Source of the DNA: an uncultured Hungatella sp.
Lineage (GTDB): Bacteria; Bacillota; Clostridia; Lachnospirales; Lachnospiraceae
NCBI GenBank assembly: GCA_910585435.1
Contig: CAJUEJ010000013.1
Span: 1-64,000 of the forward strand
DNA length: 64,000 nucleotides
Reading direction: 5' to 3'
This document shows, in pieces, positions 1 to 7,552 of this stretch. The translations under genes were made by a program, and so were the position numbers. The notes beneath the pieces are model-generated. The model was not told the DNA's origin. It did not search any database and saw only the letters and a program-made list of their open reading frames with translations. Each line of letters begins with the position of its first letter. Positions within the stretch are counted from its first letter, which is position 1.

Positions 1-224
1 ACGTGATTGACAGCCGATACCGCAGCGGCAAGCCCTTAATCGTGACAACGAACCTTACGCTGGAGGAATTGCAGAACCCGGAGGACATCGCCCACGCCCG
101 CATTTATGACCGATTAACAGAAATGTGCTGCCCCGTTTGCATTACCGGGGAGAATTTCAGAAAATCCAAAGCACAGGCGAAAATGGAACGCCTTAAAATG
201 CTGCTGAACAGAAAAATAATTTAA
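1..224 (+). CDS. DnaC/IstB-like ATP-binding protein of a conjugative element, C-terminal part only
   Basis: The reading frame is already open at the window edge, so only about the last 73 residues are visible. The segment SGKPLIVTTNLTLEEL followed by ARIYDRLTEMC and CPVCITGENFRKSKA matches the C-terminal AAA+ region (sensor I asparagine and arginine-finger area) of DnaC-like helicase loaders carried by Tn1549-type integrative elements. The family helps load a replicative helicase during plasmid-like replication of the element. The last residues (MLLNRKII) run straight into the remnant of the excisionase gene, which overlaps in another frame, so the normal intervening module is missing. The family call is fairly secure; whether the protein is functional cannot be judged without its upstream part. 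Confidence 0.7.
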   Translation, partial: VIDSRYRSGKPLIVTTNLTLEELQNPEDIAHARIYDRLTEMCCPVCITGENFRKSKAQAKMERLKMLLNRKII

Positions 225-382
225 GTTTAGAAGCCGCCGCTGCTTATTCTGGAATTGGTATCAACAAGCTGCGTGACCTTACCAGTGACAGAAACTGCCG
301 GTTTGTTTTGTGGGTAGGTAATAAACGGTTAATCAAACGCCGGCTGTTCGACCAGTTTATTGAGCAAGAGTATTCGATTTGA
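197..382 (+). pseudogene. xis: Tn916/Tn1549-family excisionase remnant, 5' end missing
   Basis: In frame 2 an open stretch without a start codon reads NNLSLEAAAAYSGIGINKL, then a segment ending RFVLWVGNKRLIKRR, and stops with EQEYSI at 380-382. This is the typical MerR-like winged-helix body and C-terminus of excisionases that sit directly before the integrase in Tn916/Tn1549 elements. The usual first dozen or so residues (of the IPIWEK type) and a start codon are absent; upstream the frame meets a stop at 194-196. The remnant overlaps the end of the DnaC-like gene. I infer a deletion that joined dnaC to the middle of xis. Too short and headless to have been called as a gene. Confidence 0.75.
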
Positions 383-405
383 AATTTAGTGATGTAAAAA
401 TCAGT

Positions 406-438
406 CTTGATATGATACAATGGACGTGTCATATCAAG
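406..438 (+). promoter_or_regulatory. Perfect 10-bp inverted repeat before the integrase start
   Basis: CTTGATATGA (406-415) and TCATATCAAG (429-438) are perfect inverted repeats separated by 13 bases that contain TACAAT (416-421), a possible -10 element. The integrase start codon follows at 469. The position between xis and int suggests an operator or mRNA hairpin controlling the integrase; that role is inference. Confidence 0.5.
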
Positions 439-468
439 GCTCTTTCCATCACGGAAAGGAGTTTGACA

Positions 469-1161
469 ATGTCCGAGAAGCGAAAAGACAATAAAGGAAG
501 AATCCTGCGGACAGGAGAGAGCCAGAGAAAAGACTTGATTTATCAATATCGGTATAAGGATATCCGTGGGAAACGACAGACCATTTATTCCTCTGATTTA
601 AAGGAACTGCGGGAAAAGGAAAAGACAATCCAAAAACAGCTTGATGACGGGATTGATTATGCTGCCGGAAAGATTACCGTGCTTGTCCTTTTAGAGCGAT
701 ACATCAGTTTGAAACAAGGTGTGCGCTATAACACCAAAGTAGGCTATAATTTTGTGCTGAATTTAGTCAAGAAAGAAGATTTTGGTTATCGCCAGATAAG
801 GGATATCAAAGTATCAGACGCACAGCAATGGATTATAAAGCTGCATAATGACGGCAAAGGTTACAGTACATTCACAAGCGTCCGGGGCGTTGTCAAGCAG
901 GACATGAAGTATAAACGTCAAGCCATGGACGCGACCAACGAAATCATCTATAATGCTATTAAAGGTGATAGCAAGGTTTCCATAGTGGAACTATCTGAAA
1001 TGAGTGGCCTAAGCAGAACGACAGTTCATTTCAGGGTACAGCGTTTCAAACAGTTGGGGTACATACGGCACAGACTGGAAAAAGGAAGGAAACGGGAATG
1101 GGAAGTGCTGAAAGCATGGAATCCCGAAGATAATCAGAAACTGGCAATGAGGCCAGAATAA
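469..1161 (+). pseudogene. int: Tn1549-type tyrosine integrase, N-terminal part fused to a winged-helix segment
   Basis: The start at 469 (AAAGGA at 455-460) gives MSEKRKDNKGRILRTGESQ, the hallmark N-terminus of Tn916/Tn1549 integrases. Residues 1-143 cover the arm-binding domain and most of the core-binding SAM-like domain (KITVLVLLERYISLKQGVRY, RQIRDIKVSDAQQW). After TSVRGVVK the family sequence is abandoned: the catalytic domain with its R-H-x-x-R and Tyr is missing. The remaining 87 residues instead look like a winged helix (VSIVELSEMSGLSRTTVHFR, then a turn and GYIRHR). Without a catalytic domain it cannot recombine DNA, but both ends are intact DNA-binding folds in one open frame, so a chimeric DNA-binding protein could be made. 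The source of the C-terminal half is unknown; it resembles winged helices at the ends of AlbA_2-type regulators. Confidence 0.8.
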
Positions 1162-1176
1162 AGCTATAAAATATTA

Positions 1177-1218
1177 GCCCAATACGTTTTTGTGAACATT
1201 CACTGAAACGTATTGGGC
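1177..1218 (+). promoter_or_regulatory. Long leader hairpin upstream of the phosphatase gene
   Basis: Arms 1177-1189 and 1206-1218 (GCCCAATACGTTT and its exact complement) are perfect 13-bp inverted repeats. The spacer carries a further short stem, GTGA with TCAC, giving a two-step hairpin of about 42 bases. It ends three bases before the ribosome site TAAGGAGG (1221-1228). No T-run follows, so it is not a standard terminator. A translational control element, operator or mobile-element junction are all possible. Confidence 0.55.
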
Positions 1219-1234
1219 ATTAAGGAGGAAAACT

Positions 1235-1750
1235 GTGAAAAGTGTTGAAAATAAGATTCAAAAAGCTCACATTTCTATTCTAATGGTCTGTCATGGCAAC
1301 ATCTGCCGCAGCCCCATGGCTGAATTTGTTTTAAAAGACATGGTACAGAAGTCAGAGGATGCATGGAAGCATCAGAATCCACAGCCGGAATTTTTTATCG
1401 CTTCTGCCGCCACCAGCACAGAGGAAATCGGGAATCCTGTCCACCATGGAACCAGAAGTATCTTGCGCCGTCATGGTATTGACACCTCAGGCAAGCATGC
1501 CAGACAGATGACAAGATCCGATTACAAAGAGTATGATTACCTTATCGGCATGGATCAGTGGAATATCCGGAATATGCTGCGCATAACAGGCGGGGATCCA
1601 GAGAATAAGATTTGCCGCCTGCTGGATTTTACGGATCACCCGCGAGATATTGACGACCCGTGGTACACAGGGGACTTTGAGACAACCTATGCCGATGTGA
1701 CAGAAGGATGCCGCAAACTCCTGGAAAAAATAACAGAAAGCCGGAGGTAG
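1235..1750 (+). CDS. Low-molecular-weight protein-tyrosine phosphatase
   Basis: Cytoplasmic phosphatase of the LMW-PTP/Wzb/arsenate-reductase fold, 171 residues. The P-loop CHGNICRS has the nucleophile Cys19 and Arg25 of the C-x5-R signature; the general-acid Asp-Pro lies near residue 141 in DDPWY. I chose the GTG at 1235 because AAGGAGG (1222-1228) sits six bases ahead. Family members dephosphorylate tyrosine kinases of surface-polysaccharide systems or small substrates. Here the gene leads a run of dehydrogenase genes instead, with only four bases before the next start, so it is probably co-transcribed with them. The acidic tail and length fit PTPs better than ArsC. Confidence 0.88.
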   Translation: MKSVENKIQKAHISILMVCHGNICRSPMAEFVLKDMVQKSEDAWKHQNPQPEFFIASAATSTEEIGNPVHHGTRSILRRHGIDTSGKHARQMTRSDYKEYDYLIGMDQWNIRNMLRITGGDPENKICRLLDFTDHPRDIDDPWYTGDFETTYADVTEGCRKLLEKITESRR

Positions 1751-1754
1751 AAGC

Positions 1755-2819
1755 ATGCGGCCTTTATCATTTATAATCGTAGGTTCCGGGTTCCGCTCCT
1801 TGTTTTTTGCCCGAATTGCAAAAAGATATCCTGACTTATTTCATCTGAATTACCTGCTGTGCCGGACAAAGGAGAAGGCAGACCGTCTGGCTGGGGAGCA
1901 GGAGATTCCCACGACAACCTCCCCCGAGCTCTGCCAGGAGTCGGCTCCGGATTTTGTGGTGATCGCGGTAGGCAGAGGGGATGTGTGCACCGTGGCAAAA
2001 CAGTGGATTGAGAGAGGTTTTCCCGTTCTTCTGGAGACACCGGCAGGGGAAACGGCAGAGGAGCTGAAAGAACTGTGGGAATTAAAAGAGAAGAAAGGGG
2101 CCCGCATCCAGGTGGCGGAGCAGTACCACCATTATCCTGTCATGGCAGCCGGAATACAGGCAGTGGAGCAGGGAAAACTGGGGGAACCTTATGGAGTAAG
2201 CCTGTCCGTAGCCCATGACTATCACGGGGCAAGCCTGATCCGCAAAATGCTTCATATGGGGTTTGAGCCTATGACTCTCAGGGGAAGCCGCTATACATTT
2301 CCGGTGAGACAGACAGATTCCCGCTATGGCCCCATTACAGACGGCAGTATTAAAAACCAGGACAGAGACCATGTGACCATAGAATTTGCTTCCGGAAAGG
2401 TGGCGTTTTACGATTTTTCAAGTATACAGTACCGCTCCTTTATCCGTTCCAGACATGTGAATGTCCGGGGGAGAGACGGGGAGTGGAATGACACCATTCT
2501 CCGCTATGTGGGAGAGGATAATCTGCCTGTAGTGGAACATATGATACCGTATCTGAATCCCAGATACCAGGTTCTGGAGACAGACAAAATAAAAGAGATC
2601 TGCGGCCGCTGGAATCCGGTGCTGACCCTGGATGCGGTTCAGGATGAATATGCCATAGCTGCCATGATGTTTGATATGAGGGAGTATCTGGAAGGCGGAA
2701 AAGAGATATATCCGCTGGCAGATTCACTGGAAGATGCGTACATATTTACGCTGATCCAGGAGGCGGCAGCCCGCCACGGCGAGCCGGTCATATCAGAAAA
2801 AATGCCCTGGCACAGATAA
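1755..2819 (+). CDS. Gfo/Idh/MocA-family oxidoreductase
   Basis: The 354-residue protein begins with a Rossmann nucleotide-binding motif (IIVGSGFRSLFFARI). Around residue 95 it carries LLETPAGE, the place where Gfo/Idh/MocA enzymes have their E-K-P dinucleotide and substrate motif; here Thr replaces Lys. The C-terminal half (QVAEQYHHYPV and onward) fits the alpha/beta substrate domain. The family oxidises or reduces sugars, inositols or imines with NAD(P). The E-T-P change removes the usual catalytic lysine, so the reaction may be atypical. It starts four bases after the phosphatase gene and precedes two more dehydrogenases, suggesting one pathway. Substrate unknown. Confidence 0.8.
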   Translation: MRPLSFIIVGSGFRSLFFARIAKRYPDLFHLNYLLCRTKEKADRLAGEQEIPTTTSPELCQESAPDFVVIAVGRGDVCTVAKQWIERGFPVLLETPAGETAEELKELWELKEKKGARIQVAEQYHHYPVMAAGIQAVEQGKLGEPYGVSLSVAHDYHGASLIRKMLHMGFEPMTLRGSRYTFPVRQTDSRYGPITDGSIKNQDRDHVTIEFASGKVAFYDFSSIQYRSFIRSRHVNVRGRDGEWNDTILRYVGEDNLPVVEHMIPYLNPRYQVLETDKIKEICGRWNPVLTLDAVQDEYAIAAMMFDMREYLEGGKEIYPLADSLEDAYIFTLIQEAAARHGEPVISEKMPWHR

Positions 2820-2915
2820 GAATCTGCCAGAAGGGAAGGCACAGGAAAATATTGGATCCAGAAATGGAGCCATATCCGGAAAAATCAACAGAACGAAGCA
2901 ATAGGAGAGACATAT

Positions 2916-3716
2916 ATGGATAAAAAAAGATTAGCGATTGTAGGATGCGGACATTTGGGTAATATAGTGACAGACGCCTGCTGTCAGGGACTTCTGCCAG
3001 AGTATGAACTGGTAGGAGTTTTGGGAAGGGATAAAGCCCATGTGGCTGCCATGGCCCAAAAAGGAAATTGCCCTGCGTGCGGGAGCCTGGAAGAGCTTCT
3101 GGACACAAAACCGGATTATGTGGCGGAGATGGCTTCGGTTCAGATGGTAAAAGACATGGCAGAAACAGTCTTAAGCCATGGCGCCAATCTGGTGGTTCTC
3201 TCTATCGGTGCATTTGCAGATCAGGCGTTTTACCAGAGAGTGCAGGATACAGCCAGAAAGCATGGAACCAGAGTACATATTGCCTCAGGAGCCGTCGGCG
3301 GTTTTGATGTGCTGCGGACGATCACTCTGATGGAGGCAGTGAACAACAGAACAGTACAGGCTAAAATGGTTACCGAAAAAGGCCCCGGATCCCTGAAGCA
3401 TTCGCCGCTGTTTCAGGAACATCTGATGACAGATACCAAAGAGACAGAGGTTTTCTCAGGAAGCACGAAAGATGCCATTGCGATTCTTCCCACCCATGTG
3501 AATGTTTCCGTGGCGGCATCCCTGGCAACCTCCGGAACAGAGCAGCTGGACTTCCACATTATCAGTGTTCCGGGCATGGCAGGGGACGACCACAGGATCA
3601 CGGCAGAGGGAGAAGGGCTGAAGGCCACTGTGGATGTGTATTCCAGGACTTCTGATATTGCGGCCTGGAGTGTGGTTGCACTTCTTAAGAATCTGGTATC
3701 GCCTATCATGTTCTAG
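2916..3716 (+). CDS. Aspartate-dehydrogenase-like NAD(P)-binding protein
   Basis: 266 residues with an N-terminal Rossmann motif (AIVGCGHLGNIV). A second domain contains the GAVGGFDVLRTI and LPTHVNVSVAASLA segments typical of the L-aspartate dehydrogenase (NadX/DUF108) family, where the equivalent His acts in catalysis. Known members convert aspartate to iminoaspartate for NAD synthesis or work on related amino acids. No nadA or nadC is nearby; the gene sits between a Gfo/Idh oxidoreductase and a 2-hydroxyacid dehydrogenase, so a different amino-acid-like substrate is plausible. The AGGAGA ribosome site before 2916 supports the start. Family call good, substrate not assigned. Confidence 0.75.
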   Translation: MDKKRLAIVGCGHLGNIVTDACCQGLLPEYELVGVLGRDKAHVAAMAQKGNCPACGSLEELLDTKPDYVAEMASVQMVKDMAETVLSHGANLVVLSIGAFADQAFYQRVQDTARKHGTRVHIASGAVGGFDVLRTITLMEAVNNRTVQAKMVTEKGPGSLKHSPLFQEHLMTDTKETEVFSGSTKDAIAILPTHVNVSVAASLATSGTEQLDFHIISVPGMAGDDHRITAEGEGLKATVDVYSRTSDIAAWSVVALLKNLVSPIMF

Positions 3717-3782
3717 TATGACCCGCACCAATCACTTGCCTGTTTGGCCCCAGAACTTTGCAGTGAAAAGGAGAAGATAAAT

Positions 3783-4700
3783 ATGTTACACAGTGAGAAA
3801 AAATTTCGGAAATTAACAGCCATTGAGCCGGTCAGCCTGATTCCTTCGGCAGAAGAGGAGTTAAAACAGTATGCAGAGCAGGTTATTTTATATGAAAATA
3901 TTCCGACGGATGATGAGGAAATAGTAAGGCGGATCGGGGATGCAGACGGAGTGTTAGTCAGCTACACCTCCCAAATCCGCAAAACCGTGATGGAGCGGTG
4001 CCCGGATATCCGTTATATCGGTATGTGCTGCAGCCTGTATTCAGAGGAAAGCGCCAATGTAGATATTGCATATGCCAGGGAACATGGAATCCAGGTATTG
4101 GGAATCCGGGATTACGGCGACAGAGGCGTGGTAGAATATGTATTGTATCAGCTGGTGCGGATTCTTCACGGCTTTGACTACCCTATGTGGGAGAAAGAGC
4201 CGCTGGAGCTTACGAATCTGAAGGCAGGAATCATAGGGCTGGGAGTGTCAGGGGGGATGATCGCAGATGCCCTCCTGATGATGGGAGCCCGGGTATCCTA
4301 TTACAGCCGAACCAGGAACCCACAAAAAGAACAGGCAGGGATGGAGTACCGCCCGCTAAATGATTTATTAAAGGAAAACCAGGTGGTGATCACCTGTCTG
4401 AATAAAAATGTAATTCTTCTGAAAGAGGAGCAGTTTAACTGCCTTGGGACAAAGAAGATTTTGATGAATACGTCTATCGGGACAGCATCTGACACCGATG
4501 CGCTTAAGAAATGGCTCAGCTCGCCGGAAAACCTGTATTGCTGTGACACGGAGGCAGCTATAGGCGATCCTTCAGGAAAACTGATAAAACAGGAAAATGT
4601 AATCTGTATGAGAACCTCCGTAGGCAGGACAAAGCAGGCTTTTGAGCTGTTAAGCAAAAAAGTACTGGATAATATCCGCCTGCATTTGGGGAGAGAATAG
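3783..4700 (+). CDS. D-isomer-specific 2-hydroxyacid dehydrogenase family protein
   Basis: I start at ATG 3783 with AAAAGGAG nine bases upstream rather than at an earlier TTG (3744). The 305-residue product shows the permuted arrangement of D-2-hydroxyacid dehydrogenases: a substrate lobe (DADGVLVSYTSQIRK), the linker RGVVEYVLYQL, then a Rossmann lobe with GIIGLGVSGGMIADALLMMG. The family reduces 2-keto acids with NAD(P)H. The usual late Glu/His catalytic pair is not obvious (CCDTEAAIGD lies where the Asp-x-x-x-x-E region is expected), so activity is uncertain. It is the last of three consecutive oxidoreductase genes after the phosphatase. Confidence 0.75.
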   Translation: MLHSEKKFRKLTAIEPVSLIPSAEEELKQYAEQVILYENIPTDDEEIVRRIGDADGVLVSYTSQIRKTVMERCPDIRYIGMCCSLYSEESANVDIAYAREHGIQVLGIRDYGDRGVVEYVLYQLVRILHGFDYPMWEKEPLELTNLKAGIIGLGVSGGMIADALLMMGARVSYYSRTRNPQKEQAGMEYRPLNDLLKENQVVITCLNKNVILLKEEQFNCLGTKKILMNTSIGTASDTDALKKWLSSPENLYCCDTEAAIGDPSGKLIKQENVICMRTSVGRTKQAFELLSKKVLDNIRLHLGRE

Positions 4701-4781
4701 GAAAGGCGACAGCCGGGTTGAAAAGCAGGTACAGAAGAGACTTGGAGCGCGTATAAATAGCAAAGCGAGGAATTCAACGGT

Positions 4782-5258
4782 ATGAAAGAAATGGTTTTAT
4801 ATTATAATCCCGGTTCCGGGCCCCATGTGGCAAAGCTGAAAGGCGTTTTGGTCCGTATGGGAGTCAGGATAAAAAATATCAGCCCGGACCAGGTGAACCA
4901 GAAAGTAGGCTATCTGGCAGGATTGCCCGGATTTACAGAAATAGAAGCGCAGCCCATGGACACAGAGGTGGAAAGAAGGCCTGCCGATACAGAAATAGAA
5001 GCGGAGCCCGTGGACACAGAGGTGGAAAGAGGGCCTGCCGATACAGAAGTAACAGCAGTATCTATGGATGAGGAAATGCTTGTGATGAAAAACTTTACCA
5101 GCCGCCGTATGGATGAACTTCTGATGAATTTAAGAAAAGCCGGAGTGCCCAGGATTGCGCTGAAAGCGGTTATCACAGAGCAGAACAGCCATTGGACATT
5201 CCGGCAGTTATACAGGGAACTGAAGGAAGAACACAAAACTATGACAGGGGAAGGCTAA
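4782..5258 (+). CDS. DUF3783-family protein with an acidic repeat insert
   Basis: A 158-residue protein. Residues 1-50 (LYYNPGSGPHVAKLKGVLVR) and the C-terminal 65 residues (VMKNFTSRRMDELLMNLRKA to the end) match the general look of DUF3783 proteins from Lachnospiraceae, whose function is unknown. Between them lies a Glu/Asp/Pro-rich insert made by two tandem 54-bp DNA repeats plus a decayed third copy, giving 18-residue units of the type TEIEAEPVDTEVERGPAD. The insert is probably disordered and may vary in copy number between strains. It lies upstream of the SMC operon with 57 bases to the jetA-like start, so shared transcription is possible. Confidence 0.7.
   Translation: MKEMVLYYNPGSGPHVAKLKGVLVRMGVRIKNISPDQVNQKVGYLAGLPGFTEIEAQPMDTEVERRPADTEIEAEPVDTEVERGPADTEVTAVSMDEEMLVMKNFTSRRMDELLMNLRKAGVPRIALKAVITEQNSHWTFRQLYRELKEEHKTMTGEG
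4935..5042 (+). repeat. Two tandem 54-bp repeats inside the DUF3783 gene
   Basis: Units 4935-4988 and 4989-5042 differ at only a few bases, and a third partial unit begins at 5043. The period is a multiple of three, so gain or loss of a unit keeps the reading frame. Confidence 0.9.
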
Positions 5259-5315
5259 AATCCCCTTTCAGGCTGAAAACAGGATAAGATACTGGAAAAA
5301 AGAGAGGTGCACGCC

Positions 5316-6713
5316 ATGGCAAATCAATTTCCGGAGATACCGGACTCCTTCTGGAGCCTGTTTCGCTCCGGCAACCGGCAGATATATATTGATGCGCTTC
5401 TGCAGATAAATGAGGAATACCAGTACAGCAACTACTATTTAAGCAAGGAAATCTGTATCCAGACCTTAAGCAGCTATTTTGCCAAAAAGAAGGTAACGAT
5501 GGAACAGGAGGAGCTGGAGGACGATTTTGACATGCTGGAGCCTCTGGCTGCCAGGATTCTCAACTGGCTTTTGCGCACCAGGTGGCTGAGGAAAGTGGAT
5601 GATTACAATACCATGACTTCCAACATCGTGATTCCTGATTATGCGGCAGTGTTTGTGGAGGCCTTTTCCCATCTGGCGGGAGAGGATGAAGATGAGACCC
5701 AGGTCTATATCCAGAATGTATACGGGATTCTTTTTGCCTTTAAAAATGATCCCCGATCCAATATTTCTCTGCTGAAATCAGCCCTTGTCAATACCAGGCG
5801 CCTCAATAAGACGCTGCAGGATATGCTCCACAACATGGACAAGTTTTTCTCCGGCCTGCTGGAGCAGAAGTTTTACGGGGATTTGCTGAAAGAGCATCTG
5901 GACGGGTACGTGAACCAGATCGTGGAAAAGAAGTACCATATTTTGAAGACGTCGGATAATTTCTATCTGTACAAAACAGATATTAAACGGTGGCTGTCAG
6001 ACATGCGCCAGGATTTGCCCTGGCTTGGGCAGGTGTGCGAAAAGAACCGGCAGCTTCGCGGGGTGGACGTGACGACAGAGGATCTGGTTGAGCAGCTGGA
6101 TCTGATAGACAGAGGGTTTGACGATATTGAGCATCGGATTATGAATATGGACAGGGAGCATACCAAATATATCCGGGCCACAGTGACAAGGCTTAATTAT
6201 CTGCTGAATCAGGAAGATACCATGAAGGGGCTGGTGATTGACCTGCTGAACCATCTGTCAGAGGCAGAGGGGGATGGCAGAGAGGCGGATGTGGACAAGG
6301 TAGGGAAGCTGATGAATCTGTCTCAGCTGACAGTGATTTCCGAGAGATCTCTCTATAAGCGGCGCAAGCCGAAGCAGGACTTTACGGAGAGCCTTAAGGA
6401 GGAGGAAGAGCATCCGGAATTGTCCAGAGAAGAGATACTGAGGATGAATAAGATTAAGAACCGGTACAGCAGGAAGCAGGTAGAAGGCTTTGTGATGGAG
6501 AAGATGAAGGAAGGGGCCTGGCAGGTGGATGAAGAGACGGTAGGCTCGGAGGAGGAGTTTGAGAAGTTGGTGCTTGCCTATGATTATTCTACCAGGAAGG
6601 GGAGCCCTTACAGGGTGAGAGAGCAGGAAACACAGATGGTGGATAATGGGAGGTATCGGTATCCGGGGGTGGTGTTTGAGGAGAGGGAGGCCGGAAGGTC
6701 CGCATCGGAGTGA
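5316..6713 (+). CDS. JetA-like (MukF/kleisin-type) subunit of a Wadjet-like SMC complex
   Basis: 465 residues from ATG 5316, with GAGAGG just ahead; an in-frame GTG at 5307 is less likely. The protein is soluble, helical and charged, with a winged-helix-like N-terminus (FWSLFRSGNRQIYIDALLQI) and an acidic C-terminal part. It matches the JetA/DUF5716 family as I know it from clostridial genomes. In Wadjet systems JetA is the kleisin bridging the SMC heads, and with JetB, JetC and JetD it recognises and cuts circular plasmid DNA. Here it is followed by JetB- and JetC-like genes. Recognition rests mostly on neighbourhood and size, so moderate confidence. A composite hairpin overlaps its stop codon. 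Confidence 0.7.
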   Translation: MANQFPEIPDSFWSLFRSGNRQIYIDALLQINEEYQYSNYYLSKEICIQTLSSYFAKKKVTMEQEELEDDFDMLEPLAARILNWLLRTRWLRKVDDYNTMTSNIVIPDYAAVFVEAFSHLAGEDEDETQVYIQNVYGILFAFKNDPRSNISLLKSALVNTRRLNKTLQDMLHNMDKFFSGLLEQKFYGDLLKEHLDGYVNQIVEKKYHILKTSDNFYLYKTDIKRWLSDMRQDLPWLGQVCEKNRQLRGVDVTTEDLVEQLDLIDRGFDDIEHRIMNMDREHTKYIRATVTRLNYLLNQEDTMKGLVIDLLNHLSEAEGDGREADVDKVGKLMNLSQLTVISERSLYKRRKPKQDFTESLKEEEEHPELSREEILRMNKIKNRYSRKQVEGFVMEKMKEGAWQVDEETVGSEEEFEKLVLAYDYSTRKGSPYRVREQETQMVDNGRYRYPGVVFEEREAGRSASE

Positions 6714-6850
6714 TTATGGACTACTTCAGGCACGCTTGCGCTTGATTTTTCACGTAACAGTACTAAGCGCACAAAAGACGTGCGCTAAGTGCTGACGTGA
6801 AAAGACAGCCTTCATACGTTCCATAATAACTCCGAAGCTACATTGTCGGC
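6706..6850 (+). repeat. Composite hairpin element, copy a (between jetA- and jetB-like genes)
   Basis: Outer arms 6706-6720 and 6820-6834 are 15-bp inverted repeats with one mismatch; the left arm includes the stop codon of the jetA-like gene. Inside lie a box GCACGCTTGCGCT (6730-6742), a TTTTCACGT/ACGTGAAAA stem (6747-6755, 6795-6803) and a core stem 6759-6771 with 6781-6793 closed by a loop containing AAAAGAC. A tail AGCTACATTGTC follows at 6836. The same order of box, core, arm and tail recurs at two other places with different arms, so this is a dispersed element family. Confidence 0.8.
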
Positions 6851-6851
6851 T

Positions 6852-6928
6852 GGATTAAGGAGAGTGCAAAGAGGCTGGGGGTAATTGGTTGGATAAGGAG
6901 AGGGTGAAGGGGCTGGGGATTAAGGAGG
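6852..6928 (+). promoter_or_regulatory. Repeated Shine-Dalgarno-like leader of the jetB-like gene
   Basis: TAAGGAG occurs near 6856, 6894 and 6921. The first two are embedded in an imperfect repeat of about 39 bases (GGATTAAGGAGAG and GGCTGGGG blocks). Only the last site (AAGGAGG, 6922-6928) has correct spacing to the GTG start at 6935. Confidence 0.55.
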
Positions 6929-6934
6929 GATTGG

Positions 6935-7552
6935 GTGATAGATTATTTTGAGAGGCTTTCGGAGGAGGAGCAGCGGAGGGTGAAGGAATCGATTCAGCTT
7001 CTGTACAGGCAGACCTTTCTTCTGGAACGGAAGTATGACAGGAAGAGTAAGCGGTATCAGATGAACAGGGAATTTTATCAGTGTGATAAGTATCTGGAAT
7101 TTATCAGGGCTTATTTCGCTATTATGGATATAGATGTTATTGAGAACAGCCAGATGGGGGTGATTTATATTCGGGGGGAGCAGGTGGTGGGGGAGAAGCT
7201 GCCCAGACTGGCTACCCTCTATATTCTTGTTTTGAAGCTGCTTTATGATGAGCAGATGGCTGCGGTGTCGTCGTCTGTGAATGTGGTGACTACCTTAAGT
7301 GAGATACATGAGAAGCTGGGGGTGTACCGGCTTTTGAAGAAGCAGCCGTCTGTGACGGAGATTCGCCGCAGCCTGGCTCTTTTGAAGAGATATCAGCTTC
7401 TGGAGCCTCTGGATGTGCTGGAGGAGCTGGACGGGCACAGCCGGATGGTGATCTATCCCACGGTCAATGTGGTGCTTATGGGGGATGATGTGAGGGAGCT
7501 GTTAAAGAGCTTTAGTGAAGGAGATACGGAAGATGGCGAATCAGAGATTTAG
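6935..7552 (+). CDS. JetB-like (MukE/KITE-type) subunit
   Basis: 205 residues starting at GTG 6935, six bases after AAGGAGG. The composition suggests tandem winged helices (YILVLKLLYDEQM, then TEIRRSLALLKRYQLLEPLD), as expected for the MukE/JetB class (DUF6063/DUF4194-like). Such proteins dimerise and bind the kleisin next to the SMC heads. Its 3' end overlaps the SMC gene start by 20 bases, showing tight translational coupling to jetC, whereas a 221-base gap with a large hairpin separates it from jetA. The assignment relies on operon position, size and fold-like features. Confidence 0.65.
   Translation: MIDYFERLSEEEQRRVKESIQLLYRQTFLLERKYDRKSKRYQMNREFYQCDKYLEFIRAYFAIMDIDVIENSQMGVIYIRGEQVVGEKLPRLATLYILVLKLLYDEQMAAVSSSVNVVTTLSEIHEKLGVYRLLKKQPSVTEIRRSLALLKRYQLLEPLDVLEELDGHSRMVIYPTVNVVLMGDDVRELLKSFSEGDTEDGESEI

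Noticed and set aside
1177..1218. Rho-independent terminator of the integrase remnant
   Set aside because: The stem is strong but there is no T-run on either strand; it runs into a ribosome site.
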